From positions 970,001 to 1,034,000 of the forward strand of contig JAJAGP010000019.1 of the NCBI GenBank assembly GCA_025084515.1: DNA of 64,000 nucleotides, written 5' to 3'. Of this stretch, positions 36,301 to 49,400 are shown in pieces. A program made the position numbers and the translations under genes. Each line of letters opens with the position of its first letter. Positions within the stretch are counted from its first letter, which is position 1. Origin of the DNA: Ancistrus triradiatus (Eukaryota; Chordata; Actinopteri; Siluriformes; Loricariidae). Below the pieces are notes generated by a model that searched no databases, was not told where the DNA came from, and worked only from the letters and a program-made list of their open reading frames with translations.

Positions 36301-39300
36301 ACTGTAGGCAATTACTGCTACACCTGCACCTACCTCTAACCATAACCTTTACCTCAGTAACCGAAAGGAAATGTTTTCTGTCTTTTGGTTTTTCAAATAA
36401 AAGTTGCTGGAAATTAAATTAAGGAAATTAAAGAAGTGAGGATGGGTAAATGGCCCTCACAAGTCACTGTGAGGCATTTGGTCATCAGAAGTATAAAAAT
36501 ACATGTACACACATCACACACACACAGACTAAGAACTGACAGTGCCACATTTACTGCATGACATTGGGATCAGTGTCACTGGAACCAAAACAAATGCCAT
36601 TTATCATAATGTGTACCAATATTTAATCCCTCATGGGAACATGTCATTGAAAATTCCTAATAAATATTAAAGAGCTACATTGTGCCTAGCAACTAGGATG
36701 AACAAAATGTTTATCAACTGAATGTATTAAGCTGAAAGGAACATGAATTGGCACATTTTTTAAACTGAATACACTACCAGAAGTGGGAATATAGTATCAG
36801 TATAGTCCATCAATGAAAAGTGCAGACTGTTTTATTACGTGTGATGACTTTAGGTTCCAAAATTGATCTTTTAGCTAATCCCTGTTATTTTATATTGCAT
36901 AGATTGAGGAAATAGTTGAGTATTGTCAAAACTTTTCTTGATAGCAAAGTGATTTGTTGTTATGCTTCAGTTACTGATGACATGCTCAAACTGCAAGGAT
37001 ACACCTCCAGAGAAATGTACCACGATGTGTGAGCATAACACCCCAATCACATATTATAACAGAACCGTGGTCTTGACTCAAATTCATGAGTGGCAGAGTA
37101 CAATACTCACTGAGTTTCTGTTTGCTGCTGTGTTGTGTGTTGCTAAGAGATTGTAGCCACTATGCTCCTGTTGTCAGTGCAGCCGCTACTAAGCAAGTGC
37201 AGCTTTAACCTCAACATGTCGTTTTGATTGCTGATTTGCAATATCAGAAACTCTGGGTCAACAGAGACAAAAGTATATGAGGGTCTGACTGTGAGTTGTT
37301 AAACTGAAATGTTAAGAATATGAAAAGCGATAATAATACATAACCTAATAAACATTTCAACAGATTAACATTCTTTTGAATGTTTTATATAAACATATGT
37401 CATGCTAATGCATTTTTGCACTAATTGAACTAAGAAATCAATTCCCCCTAGTGATGAGGGGGGTTGCAATATAAAATACAATATTTAATTTTTGTAATAA
37501 ATGATAACATTTCTGACATTATGACTGCCATGAATAATTCTACTGAGTACTTGGTGTTATCTAGCGTTTCTGCTTTTGTCACAATGCTGTTGAAACTTTA
37601 AACTTATTCCATGTACAAGTTTAAAGTTGGTATAATGCACATATTTTCAAATTTCCTATATTTTTAGATTCTGTTCTTATGTTAATTGCTTCAATGTGCA
37701 CTGTGGATATCCAAAAACCTGAGTATTAGCTTGGAGTTTCTCCTCCTTTGCTGCTACAGCAGGCTTCAATCTTCTGAGAAGGCTTCCGACTACATCTTGA
37801 AATTGACTGTGAGACTGAGCACTGATAAGAGGAACTAAGCCCTGGCATACTGTTGGAATTCCAATTAATTTCAAATATGTTTGATAAAATGAGAGTTAGG
37901 GCTTTGTGCAAGAAAGCCATGCTCTCCATTACAGTTTGCAAACCATTTATTTAGGGATTCTTGTTATTAGGGCATGGCAGAAAGTTGATGAATTGAGTTC
38001 TGTGGGCAAATACAGTGGGCAAAAAAGTATTTAGTCAGCCATTGATTGTGCAAGTTCTCCTACTTAGAAAGATGAGAGAGGTCTGTAATTTTCGTCATAG
38101 GTACACTTCAACTATGAGAGACAAAATGAGAACAAAAATTCAGAAAATCACATTGTAAGATTTTTAAAGAATTTAATTGTAAATCATGCTGGAAAATAAG
38201 TATTTGGTCACCCACAAAAAAGCAAGATTTATGGCTGTCCCCCTGCTTAAGCCAGTACATGTCCAGGCAAATCTGAAGTTTGCCAGAGAGCATATGGATG
38301 ATCGAGAAGAGGATTGGGAGAATATCATGTGGTCAGATGAAACCAAAATAGAACTTTTTGGTAAAAACTCAACTCGTGTACCTACTGTGAAGCATGGGGG
38401 TGAAAACATCATGCTTTGGGGCTGTTTTTCTGCAAAGGGGACAGGACAACTGATCCGTGTTAAGGGAAGAATGAACGGGGCCATGTATCGTGAGATTTTA
38501 AGCCAAAACCTCCTTCCATCAGTGAGAGCATTGAAGATGGAACGTGGCTGGGTCTTCCAGCATGACAATGATCCCAAACACACTGCTCGGGCAACGAAGG
38601 AGTGGCTTCGTAAAAAGTATTTCAAGGTCCTGGAGAGGCCTTAGCCAGTCTCCAGACCTCAACCCCATAGAAAATTTGTGGAAGGAGTTGAAAGTCCGTG
38701 TTGCCCCAAAACATCACTGCTCTAGAGAAGATCTGCATGGAGGAATGGGCCAAAATACCAGCTACAGTGTGTGCAAACCCGGTGAAGACTTACAGGAAAT
38801 GTTTGACCTCTGTCATTGCCAACAAAGGTTATGTTACAAAGTATTGAAATGAACTTTTGTTATTGACCAAATACTTATTTTCCACCATAATTTACAGTTA
38901 AATTCTTTAAAAATCCTACAATGTGATTTCCTGGATTTTCTTTTATCATTTTGTCTCTCATAGTTGAAGTGTAGCTATGATGAAAATTACAGACCTCTCT
39001 CATCTTTCTAAGTCAGAGAACTTGCACAATCAGTGGCTGACTAAATACTTTTTTGCCCCACTGTATAAACCTCTACTTGTAATATAAACCACTATTTATC
39101 TATGGAGAGGCCTTGTCTGTATGATTCATATTAGAAACAGTGAGTGTGGCTGAAAAAAACAGATCATTAATTAAGAATGGCCACAAGTTTTTGGCTATAC
39201 ACTGTTTTACTGACATTTTACTTGCAGTTTTATATATTAATTGTTGATTTGTTTGTTCAGGATGCTTGTAGTGGATGTGCATCTGTGTATAAGTGTGTGT

Positions 39301-42300
39301 ATGAGTCGGAAATACTGACTGTATTTTAATATGCAGGGTTGGGTGAGACAGATCTCTCGAGTCAGCATTAATGCCATTTATGTGACATGTATATAAATTT
39401 CATGTGGAATGGCATGGCGGGCCACATGTTCCCAGAAGTGCATGTCTGAGAAGAAAAATACAGATTCATTAATTGTGTGTGTGTCTGTGTGTGTGTAGGA
39501 GGGGGAAATGGATATGTATCATTGTGAGCACCAAATGTTCCCACAAGAATAGAACAATATGACTTTGTTTTACCTTTTGGGGACATTTTGCCGGTCGTAA
39601 GGAAAATTACTTTTTTTTTTGCACAATCTGCAGCTTTCTATTGAAAAACTAATAAAGCCAAAAGATGGTTCCTTCTTTTGGTTACTAAGGTTAGAGTCTG
39701 GGTAAGGATTGATAGCATTGGAAATGTCAATAAAAAGTCCATAAAACATATATTTACCAAGACTGTGTTATCTGTGTGCTTGTGTCAGGACTCCTTGTCT
39801 CTATGCTCTCAGAAGGGAGGTGTGATGAAACAGGGTTGGCTCCAGAAAGCCAACATCAACACCAGCATTTCAGTATCAATGAAGGTAATTAAGTTTGCTT
39901 AAACATTGTTTATTTATCTATGTAATTACTTACCATCAATGGCTATTCATGACAGGAGTAGGGTTATATCAGTACTAATCAGACACAATTTAGAGGGATC
40001 AATAAAACATTGTTTAGCTGGTTTTATGAAAGACTATAAAATTTGCACCCTCAAAAAAACAGTGTCTATAAATGTACATAGATTATGATATTTGGAAACA
40101 CCGTCATCTTTCCTGCCATCCCATAATATTGCGACAGATGGATAACTGCTAATGTGCTACATTTACTTTCATTGATCACAGGTAGATACAAGTGATTTCA
40201 GTATGACAGACTTTGAATCTCCATCTTCTAATTCTCCATATTATTAAAGTTTATTTAATACTGTCAGAAATACATTTACATTTTATATTTAAATCTAGTC
40301 ATTTGGCAGTTGCGCTTAGCCAGCACCAAACATTTTAAGGTGACACAATGCAAGCACTTGATCTATAGACTAGAAAGTAAAGCTACTCAGAGACTAACAA
40401 GGGAACAAATGGCAAATACTTAGAGCTTGATATTAAAGTTGACACCTAAATCTATACAAAAGGGGCTACAACAAACCTGCTGAGGAAAGAAGAGGATTAT
40501 CCTAGGCTTTGTTTGAAGAGGTGAGTCTTTAGACATTGGGCTGTTATCAGGGGTGTGAGAATCTCATTCCACCAATGAGGAGCCAGGACACTGAAAGATG
40601 AAGATCTGGCTGTGCTTGGTTTCATCTCAGACAAGGATGTGCCAGGTGCCCTGCAGCTGAGTTGGCCTGCAGGTGTGTAGTTGAATGGAAATAACATTGA
40701 GCAGAACCTTTTGTGAACAGATTTAAAATGAATTTTGGCTGCAACAGAAATACAGTGGAGTAAGGAAGTGAAAAAGGACGGTCCCAAGCCCGGCTGCAAA
40801 AGGAGGAGGGTTGGGCGTGGGGCTAGCTACCCACCCTGTAAAAAACCTTCTAGCTACAGAAACGCAAACAAGAACACTAACAGACACCATGGACCTGGGA
40901 GAAGATAGACCTCCAGCTGGAAGGTGTATGACGTCGGACGGTGAAAGCCAGAGTCATCTGGAAGCCGTCGGGCCGAAGACCATCCTCTCCACCAGGACCA
41001 CCACTACCATCGCTACATGGAACGTCCGGACCATGTATGAGACTGGGAAGACAGCACAAGTGGCCGCAGAGATGAGGAAGTTTAACCTCACCGTCCTAGG
41101 AATCAGCGAGTCAAGATGGACTGGTTCCGGGCATAAGCGACTGACTTCCGGCGAGTTACTGTTGTACTCAGGACACGAGCAGGAAGAAGCCGCACACACC
41201 CATGGAGTGGCCCTGATGCTTTCCAAGTTGGCACAGAGAGCGCTCATTGGGTGGGAGGCGCACGGACCACGGATCATGACAGCCTCCTTCTATACAAAGA
41301 AGAAGAGGATCAACATGGACATAATCCAGTGCTACGCCTCGACGAACGACAGTGAAGAGGAGGAGAAGGAGAACTTTTACAACAGATTGTCAACCACCAT
41401 ACAAGACAGACCAAAGAGGAACATCGTCATCGTAATGGGTGACTTCAACGCCAAGATCGGCAGCGTCAACCGAGGGTACGAGGAGATCATGGGGCAGCAA
41501 GGTCTGGGCGAGATGAACGAAAACGGGGAGAGATTCGCCGACCTATGCGTCGCAAGTAACCTGGTCATTGGAGGAAGTGTTTTTCACCACAGAAGGATAC
41601 ACAAGGCGACTTGGGTGTCACCAGACCTGTCGACGGAAAACCAGATTGACCACATGTGCATCGGGAAGAAGTTTCGCCGCTTTCTTCAAGACGTACGCGT
41701 CAAACGAGGAGCAGACGTTGCTTCCGACCATCATCTCCTTGTGGCCAGACTGAAGCTGAAACTGAAGAAGAACTGGACAGGGGGGACCAGCCAACGAAAG
41801 CGCTACAACACCGCTACGCTGAAAGACAGCAAGAAGAAAGAAGAGTTCAAGGTCACCCTCTCCAACAAGTTCCAGGCCCTAGAAGAGCTGCTGGAAGATG
41901 AGACGATAGAACAGAAGTGGCAGAAAGTGAAAGAAGTGGTGACTTCAACATGCCAAGAAGTTCTGGGCCCCAAATCTTACACACACAAGGAATGGATCTC
42001 AGCAGAGACGCTACAGAAGATAGAAGAAAGAAGAGAAAGAAAGCAATGGTTGAAACAACAGCAAAGAAAACCAAAGAGCCAAAAAAAAAACCAAAAGGCA
42101 AAAAAGCAACAAAGAAGAAAATATACAGAAGCTAATAGAATTGGGTTCCCCCAAGCGAAGCAATCAGAGTAAAGACCAAGCCGGTGAGCTTTACAAAAAT
42201 AGAGTAAACTGGCAAAAAATAGAAAAGCAAAAGAAAAGAAAAAGCAAGCGCACAATCAGAAACAAGCAAACAACCAAGGGAAACAAAGTGTATTTTCCAA

Positions 42301-43381
42301 TCATCCAAGAAATTAAAAAAATCTAAGGAAAAGTTTTTGGGCCCAGCCCCCCAAGAAAGAGGCCCAGTAAAAAAAGAAAAATGAAAATGGAGAGGGCCCC
42401 GAAAGCAAGAAACGAAAAGAATGGAAACAGAAAAGAGGGGGGGGGGGGATCCGAAGCACTTTTTTTCAGGAGTTTTTTTTTTGTTTTACTTACAAAAGGG
42501 GAACCCCCAGCCTTCCTGCCAAAACCCAACCGGAGAGACCGCCCAGCTTTTGAAAGGCGCCCTGCCCCAATTTCATGTTGCTTGTTGCAAACCCCAACGA
42601 AAGGGAAAGAAGATCCCCCGCAAAAGCCGCCAATCAAAGGCATTTGGAAAAAAAGAAAACGGCCCAAAAAAAAAAGGTCCCCCCCTTGGCAAGGACCTGG
42701 AAAACACCCAAGCAATCCCCCCCGACAGAAGCCCGCTTAAGGCGGCACCCGTCCGAGACCAAAGTGGTTGGGATCCTTTCCCCCCTCCCCCACCACACTC
42801 CTTTCCTGGCAAAGGAATCTGGGAAAGATTTGAATAAGAAAACCAACTGAAAAAAAGGGTGGGGGAAAAGAAAGCCTACCTCCAAAATCAAACTCCCCCC
42901 CCAAGAAAAGGTGACCCTTAAGTTTCCTGCCTTTTCAAAGAAAAGAAAAGAAAGAGAAAAACCTATCGAGGGGAAATTAAATGCCCCTGGGTTGGTCCAT
43001 CCCCAAGGGGGGAAAAAGGTTTTTTTTAACCGCATCCTGGGGGGTTTTAAACAGAAATGAAGACGCCTGTTTTTTAACCCCCGCCATCCCTTTCGGTGAC
43101 CCCAACAAGCCCCCCCGCCTTTTCCGTTAAGGAAAAAGGATCCCTGGGCCCGGAACCAAGAATTCGCCAAACCTGGCCCCGGCAATATTCTGGAGCAGTC
43201 CCCCTGGGGAAAATGGAAAAAAAAAAAACTCCGCCTCTTTCTTAAACGTCCAACTTCAATCGAACCTTTTTTTTAAATGGAAAAGAAAAAAAAAGAAAAA
43301 AAAAAAAAAAGAGGGGGGTGGCGTTTTTTTTTTTTTTGACAAAGAAACCCCTCCATCGTGTAAAAAAGCCAAAAACGAACC

Positions 43382-43420
<39 letters not shown>

Positions 43421-46400
43421 TTCCCCCCATCAAGCTTGAAAGAAAACAATCCCCCTGGGGGGATCCAGCGAGATCAGCAGCAAAACAAACCAAGAAAATT
43501 TGCCAACCAGGCCCCCCCTCTTTCAAAAACAACCTTAGTAAAGCCCCGTTAAAAAAAACCCTACTTAAACCCTACGGATCAGAAAAAAAGACCCCTGGAA
43601 AGAACCAACCGGCAACCAAACGATTGAAGAAGAAAAAAGCCAGGGTTTTTTTTTTTTCATTAACACCTGTTCCCCCCCCCCCCCCCCCCCCCCCCCCTCA
43701 TGAAGAATTCTTTTAAAAGATCCGCTGGCCCGATAAGAAATCAGCAATTTGTAAGAATTGTGGGGGGGGGGCAAAACGAACAAAAGGCCCAAACGCCCCC
43801 CCCCTGTTTTTTGGACCAAGAACATCCCTTCCAAGAGACCGCCTGGGGGCCCCGAGTTGGATTTGGGGGCCCACACCCTCCCCCCCGCCCAAACCTAAAA
43901 ATCCAAAACAATCAACCAAAACAAATCCCCCTCACCTGGGAACCCCCCCAAAAAGGAAAGAGGAAAAGAGAGGAACGGCCTAAAGGGAAATTACCTGGGC
44001 GCCCGAGAACCTGGGAAAAAATGCAAAAGACGCAAAGCAGAATGGGGGCAAGACCCCGTGGGAACAGCTTTGTGGAGAAGAAAACCTCAAACCCAGAAAC
44101 CGTTGATTCCCCTTGGGGGAAAAAAAAAAAGCCCTTGGGGTGGGCGGCCTTTAAAAAACAAAAAATGTCCCCCAGACGGGGAAAACCCCCCGGAAGAACA
44201 AAAAGGCCCCGTGAAAAAGTGAAAGTTGAAAAGTTTGGAAAGGAAAAGTAAAAAAGTTTTGCCTTGAAAAAAAAAATGGTAGGTTGGTGGGGGTTTGTGA
44301 AAAAAAGCCGAGACCTGGATGCAGACGCAAAGCAGATGGGCAAGACGTGGGGACAGCTGGAGAGACTCACCCAGAACCGTGATGCCTGGAGAGAGCTGGT
44401 TGGCGGCCTATGTCCCAGACGGGACCACAGGCGGAAGTGAAGTGAAGTGAAGGAAGTAAAAGAGTTGCTTGATGGTAGGTTGTGAACCAGATGAGGCCAC
44501 AGAATTCTGAGTACTTTGTAGTGGAGCAATGGAGCATGAAGACAGACCAACAAGAAAACATTGCAGAAGCTTAGCCTGGAAATAATGAAAGCCTGTATGA
44601 GGAGCTGAGGAGCTTTTTTGGTCAGAAATGTTCATCTGGTGTTGTGCAGAAGAAATCCACAAGATCTAGTGGTTGCTGTAATGTAGTTAGAAAAATTGAG
44701 GTTGTTGATCAAACTCACACCAAGATTCTTGCCTCGTGGGCTGGATGGACGAAAACACCATCTGTCCAGCATGAGAGCATTCTTTGCCGGGAGGTAGATT
44801 GACCTTCAGGAAGAGTTGTCAGAAACGCAGTCAGATACCTGTTTTGAGACTTTGAGATGGATGAAGGTGAATGATAACTGAAGTTGGTGTCATGGGGTAT
44901 AAACACTGAGCCAAGGGACTTTGTGTACCGGGCGAATAAGAGAAAAACCAATAACCCTGAAGATTGGTGATGAACTCTCTTCTAAGGTGTTAAAAGGGAA
45001 CCTCACCATGCTACCTGGTAGGATTGATCTTGTAAGTATGAGGAGAACCAGGAAAGTGCATGGCCCCCAGTGGCATGTGCATAAAAGTTAGCAAGAGTGA
45101 ATGAAAGGAGGGAGACATCTATATTTGGACAAGTTAGCTGGGTTGAGAGGTAGAGTGGTGCTTGAAAGTTTGTGAACTCTTTAGAATGTTCTTTATTTCT
45201 CCATAAATATGACCTAAAACATCATCAGATTTTTACAAAAGTCCTAAAAGTAGATAAATAGAACCCAGTTAAACAAATGGGACAAAACTGTTGATCAGTC
45301 CTGCACACCAGCTTGGAGGAATTTTAGCCCATTCCTCCGTACAAAACAGCTTCAACTCTTGGATGTTGGTGGGTTTCCTCACATTAACTACTCGCTTCAG
45401 GTCCTTCCACAACATTTTGATTGGATTAAGGTCAGAACTTTGACTTGGCCATTCCAAAACATTAACTTTATTCTTTTTTAACCATTGTTTGGTAGAACGG
45501 CTTGTGTGCTTAGGCTCGTTGTCTTGCTGCATGACCCACCTTCTCTTGAGATTCAGTTCATGGACAGATGTCCTGACATTTTCCTTTAGAATTCTCTGAT
45601 ATGATTCAGAATTCATTGTTTCATCAATGATTACAAGCCATCCTGGCCCAGATGCAGCAAAACAGGCCCAATCCATGATACTACCACCACCATGTTTCAC
45701 AGATGGGATAAGGTTCTTATGCTGGAATGCAGTGTTTTCCTTTCTCCAAACATAACGATTTTCTTTTAAACCAAACAGTTCTATTTTGGTCTCATCCGTC
45801 CACAAAACATTCTTTCAATAGCCTTATGGCTTGTTCATGAATATGTGTGAGTCAAGTCAAAAGAGTCGAGATGGTGGATGGCCATGGACATGATATCATC
45901 AGCAAGGAGGTGGAGGTCACCCAGTAGACCCTCAAGCCATTCGGAAGAAATTAGCTGAGAAGAGAATCAAGCCCATTTTTAGAGTTGCCAAGTTAACCAG
46001 GGGGTCGATACGTCAGGATGATGTGGTGACTGAGCACTGAAACAGCATGAAATTCTAAAGAGAAAATGTGAATTTCAATCAAGAAATGCAGCAATATGCA
46101 GTCTGCCAGCCTGACCAGACATTCCAGGAGTATGGGAGAATGAGACAGTGGAAGGCAGGGTGTCAGTTCTTTTCTGAGGTAATTCAAGTCTCTTTGAGAG
46201 CCAAGACGTGAAGGGATAATCTAGTGGCATAAGGAATGAAGTCAGCTTTGTGTACAGCTCACTGACAGTTCCACAGTGTCAAAACTAGGTGGACATACAA
46301 GATGGGTGAGGTCACATTTACGCAAGGAGTGACGTTTGTTATGGGAAGTAGTAAGAACAGGGATCCAGAAACACATAGTTAGTTGGTGAAGTAGGTCAGA

Positions 46401-49400
46401 AATAACATGCATGCATGTGTAGAGTGCTGAGCTGTCCTTTCTTGTACTTCCTTGTTGGACTCCCACAGGTAGACTCCCTGTGTAACTAATTCTTTGGGCA
46501 GAGAGGCAGCTGCTGTGACAGGCTAACCTTCAGAAATACTTTACAAGTGATTAGCAAATTAGCCACTAACCCCAGTATATTTATGCTAAAGCTCATTAGC
46601 AGGTCAATGAATTATCGAGCCTTTACTTTATCCAGGATGATCTGTGTCAAGGGAAGAATGAACGGGGCCATTTATCGTGAGATTTTAAGCCAATGAAGGA
46701 GTGGCTCCGTAAAAAGCATTTCAAGGTCCTGGAGTGGCCTAGCCAGTCTCCAGACCTCAACCCCATAGAAAATTTGTGGAGGGAGTTGAAAGTCCATGTT
46801 GTCCAGCGACAGCCCCAAAACATCACTGCTCTAGAGGAGATCTGCATGGAGGAATGGGCCAAAATACCAGCTACAGTGTGTGCAAACCTGGTGAAGACTT
46901 ACAGGAAATGTTTGACCTCTGTCATTGCCAACAAAGGTTATGTTACAAAGTATTGAGTTGAACTTTTGTTATTGACCAAATACTTATTTTCCACCATAAT
47001 TTATAGTTAAATTCTTAAAAAATCCTACAATGTGATTTCCTGGATTTTTTTTTCTCATTTTGTCTCTCATAGTTGAAGTGTACCTGTGATGAAAATTACA
47101 AACTTGCACAATCAATTGCTGACTAAATACATTTTTGCCCCACTGTAGTTAGTTACTTTCTACCTTTGCATTTAAAGCATTACCAGGACTGGAATTTTAG
47201 TTTGAGTCTTAATTTGGATCATTATGTTCTTAATGATTTGTCATGTAGTAGCCAAACATAAAATAGTCAATAAAAATGCAATAACCTTAGTGTTATGTAG
47301 TTAACATTAGCATAGCTTACAGGTTGTGAAGATTTATCTATGCTTCCAAATTTTTTTTAATCTAATTATTTTAATATCTAACTGTCTTTTAACTAGAATT
47401 ATCAATCCAAGAAGAGCTAACTATTTAAAAATTTTTATTTTTTTTGTGTTCTGAGCTGTGCTTTATGCTGAACATCAGTGATGCTGTGAGGAAATTTTAT
47501 AACATTGGTGAAAAGGCCATTTTTCAATGCTTGTGTTGCTAATATACATTTCCCTTGGCTGTCATTGGATCTCACAGTCCATATAACAGCCTTATTGAAT
47601 TTTATATTAAGTTTCCTTAGTTCAAATATCTGCTTTATGTGACTAAGGTCAATTTTGTAATCCTAGGTGTTCAAGCGGAGATATTTTTACCTGTCTCAGC
47701 TACCTGATGGTTCCTACATTCTTAACTCCTACAAGGATGAGAAGAACTACAAAGAGTCCAAAGGCTCCATCTATTTGGATTCCTGTATAGATGTGGTTCC
47801 GGTAAATCCTCTAAGTGTATTTAACATGTGATAGTCTATATAGGCTTCTTTTTTTGTTTAGATGTAAATCAAAGACTATGCTTTTGGTAAGATATCGGGT
47901 TTATAGAATGTAGGATTAGGTGGGTGGTTAGGATTTTGTTCAGACTGAGCATTTAAATGGAAAGATTGTTTAGGATTTTTACCTTTGTTGACATTGAGCC
48001 ACCACAGACTGATTAAAGTCCACTTTATACTGTACGATAAATCATAAAATAATTATTTCGTCATGAGTTAAGATCGACAGTATTAGAACACATAATGTGA
48101 CATGCTAGTCGGTGGCCGATTTAGTGCTACTGCAACCAAAGGCAACCGACAACAAAGTTCTGATTAAAATCTCAGAACGTAATTGCTGCTATGAGGCTCT
48201 TCTAAAATCCACCAATAGGAGGAGCGCAGTGGATGATGCAGAACCTGAAGTATGGCTACAAATGAAGTAGAGGCAAAGGTGAAATGGAAAAAAATGTCGG
48301 ATTTGAATAAAGATCAGTTTGTGAAATTGTAACATCAGAGAGATGCCTTATTGTTGCTTCATCAGAGCTATGACGGCCAAAAACAATATAACATGAAAAG
48401 AAAGAGGAGATGATTTAAAACTTCCAGGGAATTAGCGAGTACTGCTTTGACACATCAAGTATACAGTTTTACCTTCATGACAATGTGAAATTATTTATTG
48501 CCTCCCAGTTTGACTATACAAACAGCATGTAGTGCTTCACTACTCACAGGTCTGTTGTTATAAAATCTCATCCTATAAGCAGCCATGGAGACTACATGAT
48601 ATCCCACAGTGTGTCATAGAATGTCCTTCAGATTTTATAGGAAACATCTCATATATAACCCAAAATCAGAAGCATGGTATGGAAATGGTATGGAAAATGC
48701 AAAAAAAAAAAAAGTGTGTCTTACATTTACTTCGACTTTTATTTCACTTCCGACAGCATGAACTCAATATATTTCATGTTTTTTCTAGTCAACTTCATTT
48801 CATTTAAGCAATAATACATGAGAGGGAGTGCTTTAAGGTGAGATATTGGCACGGGTGTGCTGTGTTTGTAGGCACGAGGCCGCAGGCTGCGATGTATTAT
48901 TGCGATTATACCACAGTTCTGTTATCGCCATTTATTGTTAGATTTTAGATAAAGAGGACAGAAAAATGATTTGTTTATCAGCCTTCCGCGAGGTAAAATA
49001 GTTCCATTCTATCGTTACCCCGCGGCTAAGCCCTACTAGCCCTACTATAAAGTTGAGGAACAGAATTACCCATAACTGTTTATTATACAGACAATAAACA
49101 CAAATATATCGATTGGTAAGTGTTAATTTATAAAAGAAAGTTTAAAGTTTAAAAAGAAAGTTTATTTACATGCGGCAAATAAAATGGTTCAGGTATTTGA
49201 AGGCAGGCTGTTACTAAGATCCACTGTTCTACCGACTGAAGCAAATCAGAGTGAGATCTCGGTGTTATAACTAAAGTTTAGGATCCCGTTTCATTAGCAA
49301 TTATAAATTTGTATGATGAAGCTCTTAATGTTAATCTTATCAGTCAGAAATGTAACAGCAGACTAATAGAGCATCAGCAGCTTCTCTGTATTAAGAGCTG

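Larger units (their letters stand above)
40776..44452 (+). mobile_element. RTE-like LINE inserted in an older LINE
   Basis: Flanked by a near-identical AAGGAAGTGAAAAAG (40762-40776) and AGGAAGTAAAAGAG (44451-44464), a likely target-site duplication. It has a 5' region, an AP-endonuclease ORF, an RT region (present only as noisy sequence) and a clean C-terminus, ending in an AAGTGAAGTGAAGTGAAGGA run, a short 3' repeat typical of RTE. The true length cannot be trusted because 42040-44306 looks like read error. Confidence 0.82.
40497..45110 (-). pseudogene. L2/CR1-like LINE ORF2 C-terminus, split by an RTE insertion
   Basis: Two pieces: 44453-45110 and 40497-40775. On the minus strand the first reads KNLGVSLINNLNFSNYITAT, then TRSCGFLLHNTR, KKAPQLLIQAFIISRLSFCN and VHNLPSS. 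The second continues LLHCISVAAKIHFKS ... SSSFSVLAPHWWNEI ... CLKTHLFKQSLG. Together they give the normal C-terminal order of fish L2/CR1-group RTs. Stops and frameshifts are present. The intervening 3.7 kb is the RTE-like LINE. Confidence 0.85.

Noticed and set aside
40811..42172. Host gene similar to craniofacial development protein 2
   Set aside because: The frame is an RTE-type endonuclease (ATWNVRTM, GDFNAKIG, SDHHLL) flanked by a target duplication; such names in databases stem from LINE sequence.
43242..43716. Poly-proline and poly-glycine frames
   Set aside because: Produced by homopolymer errors in the noise-like segment.
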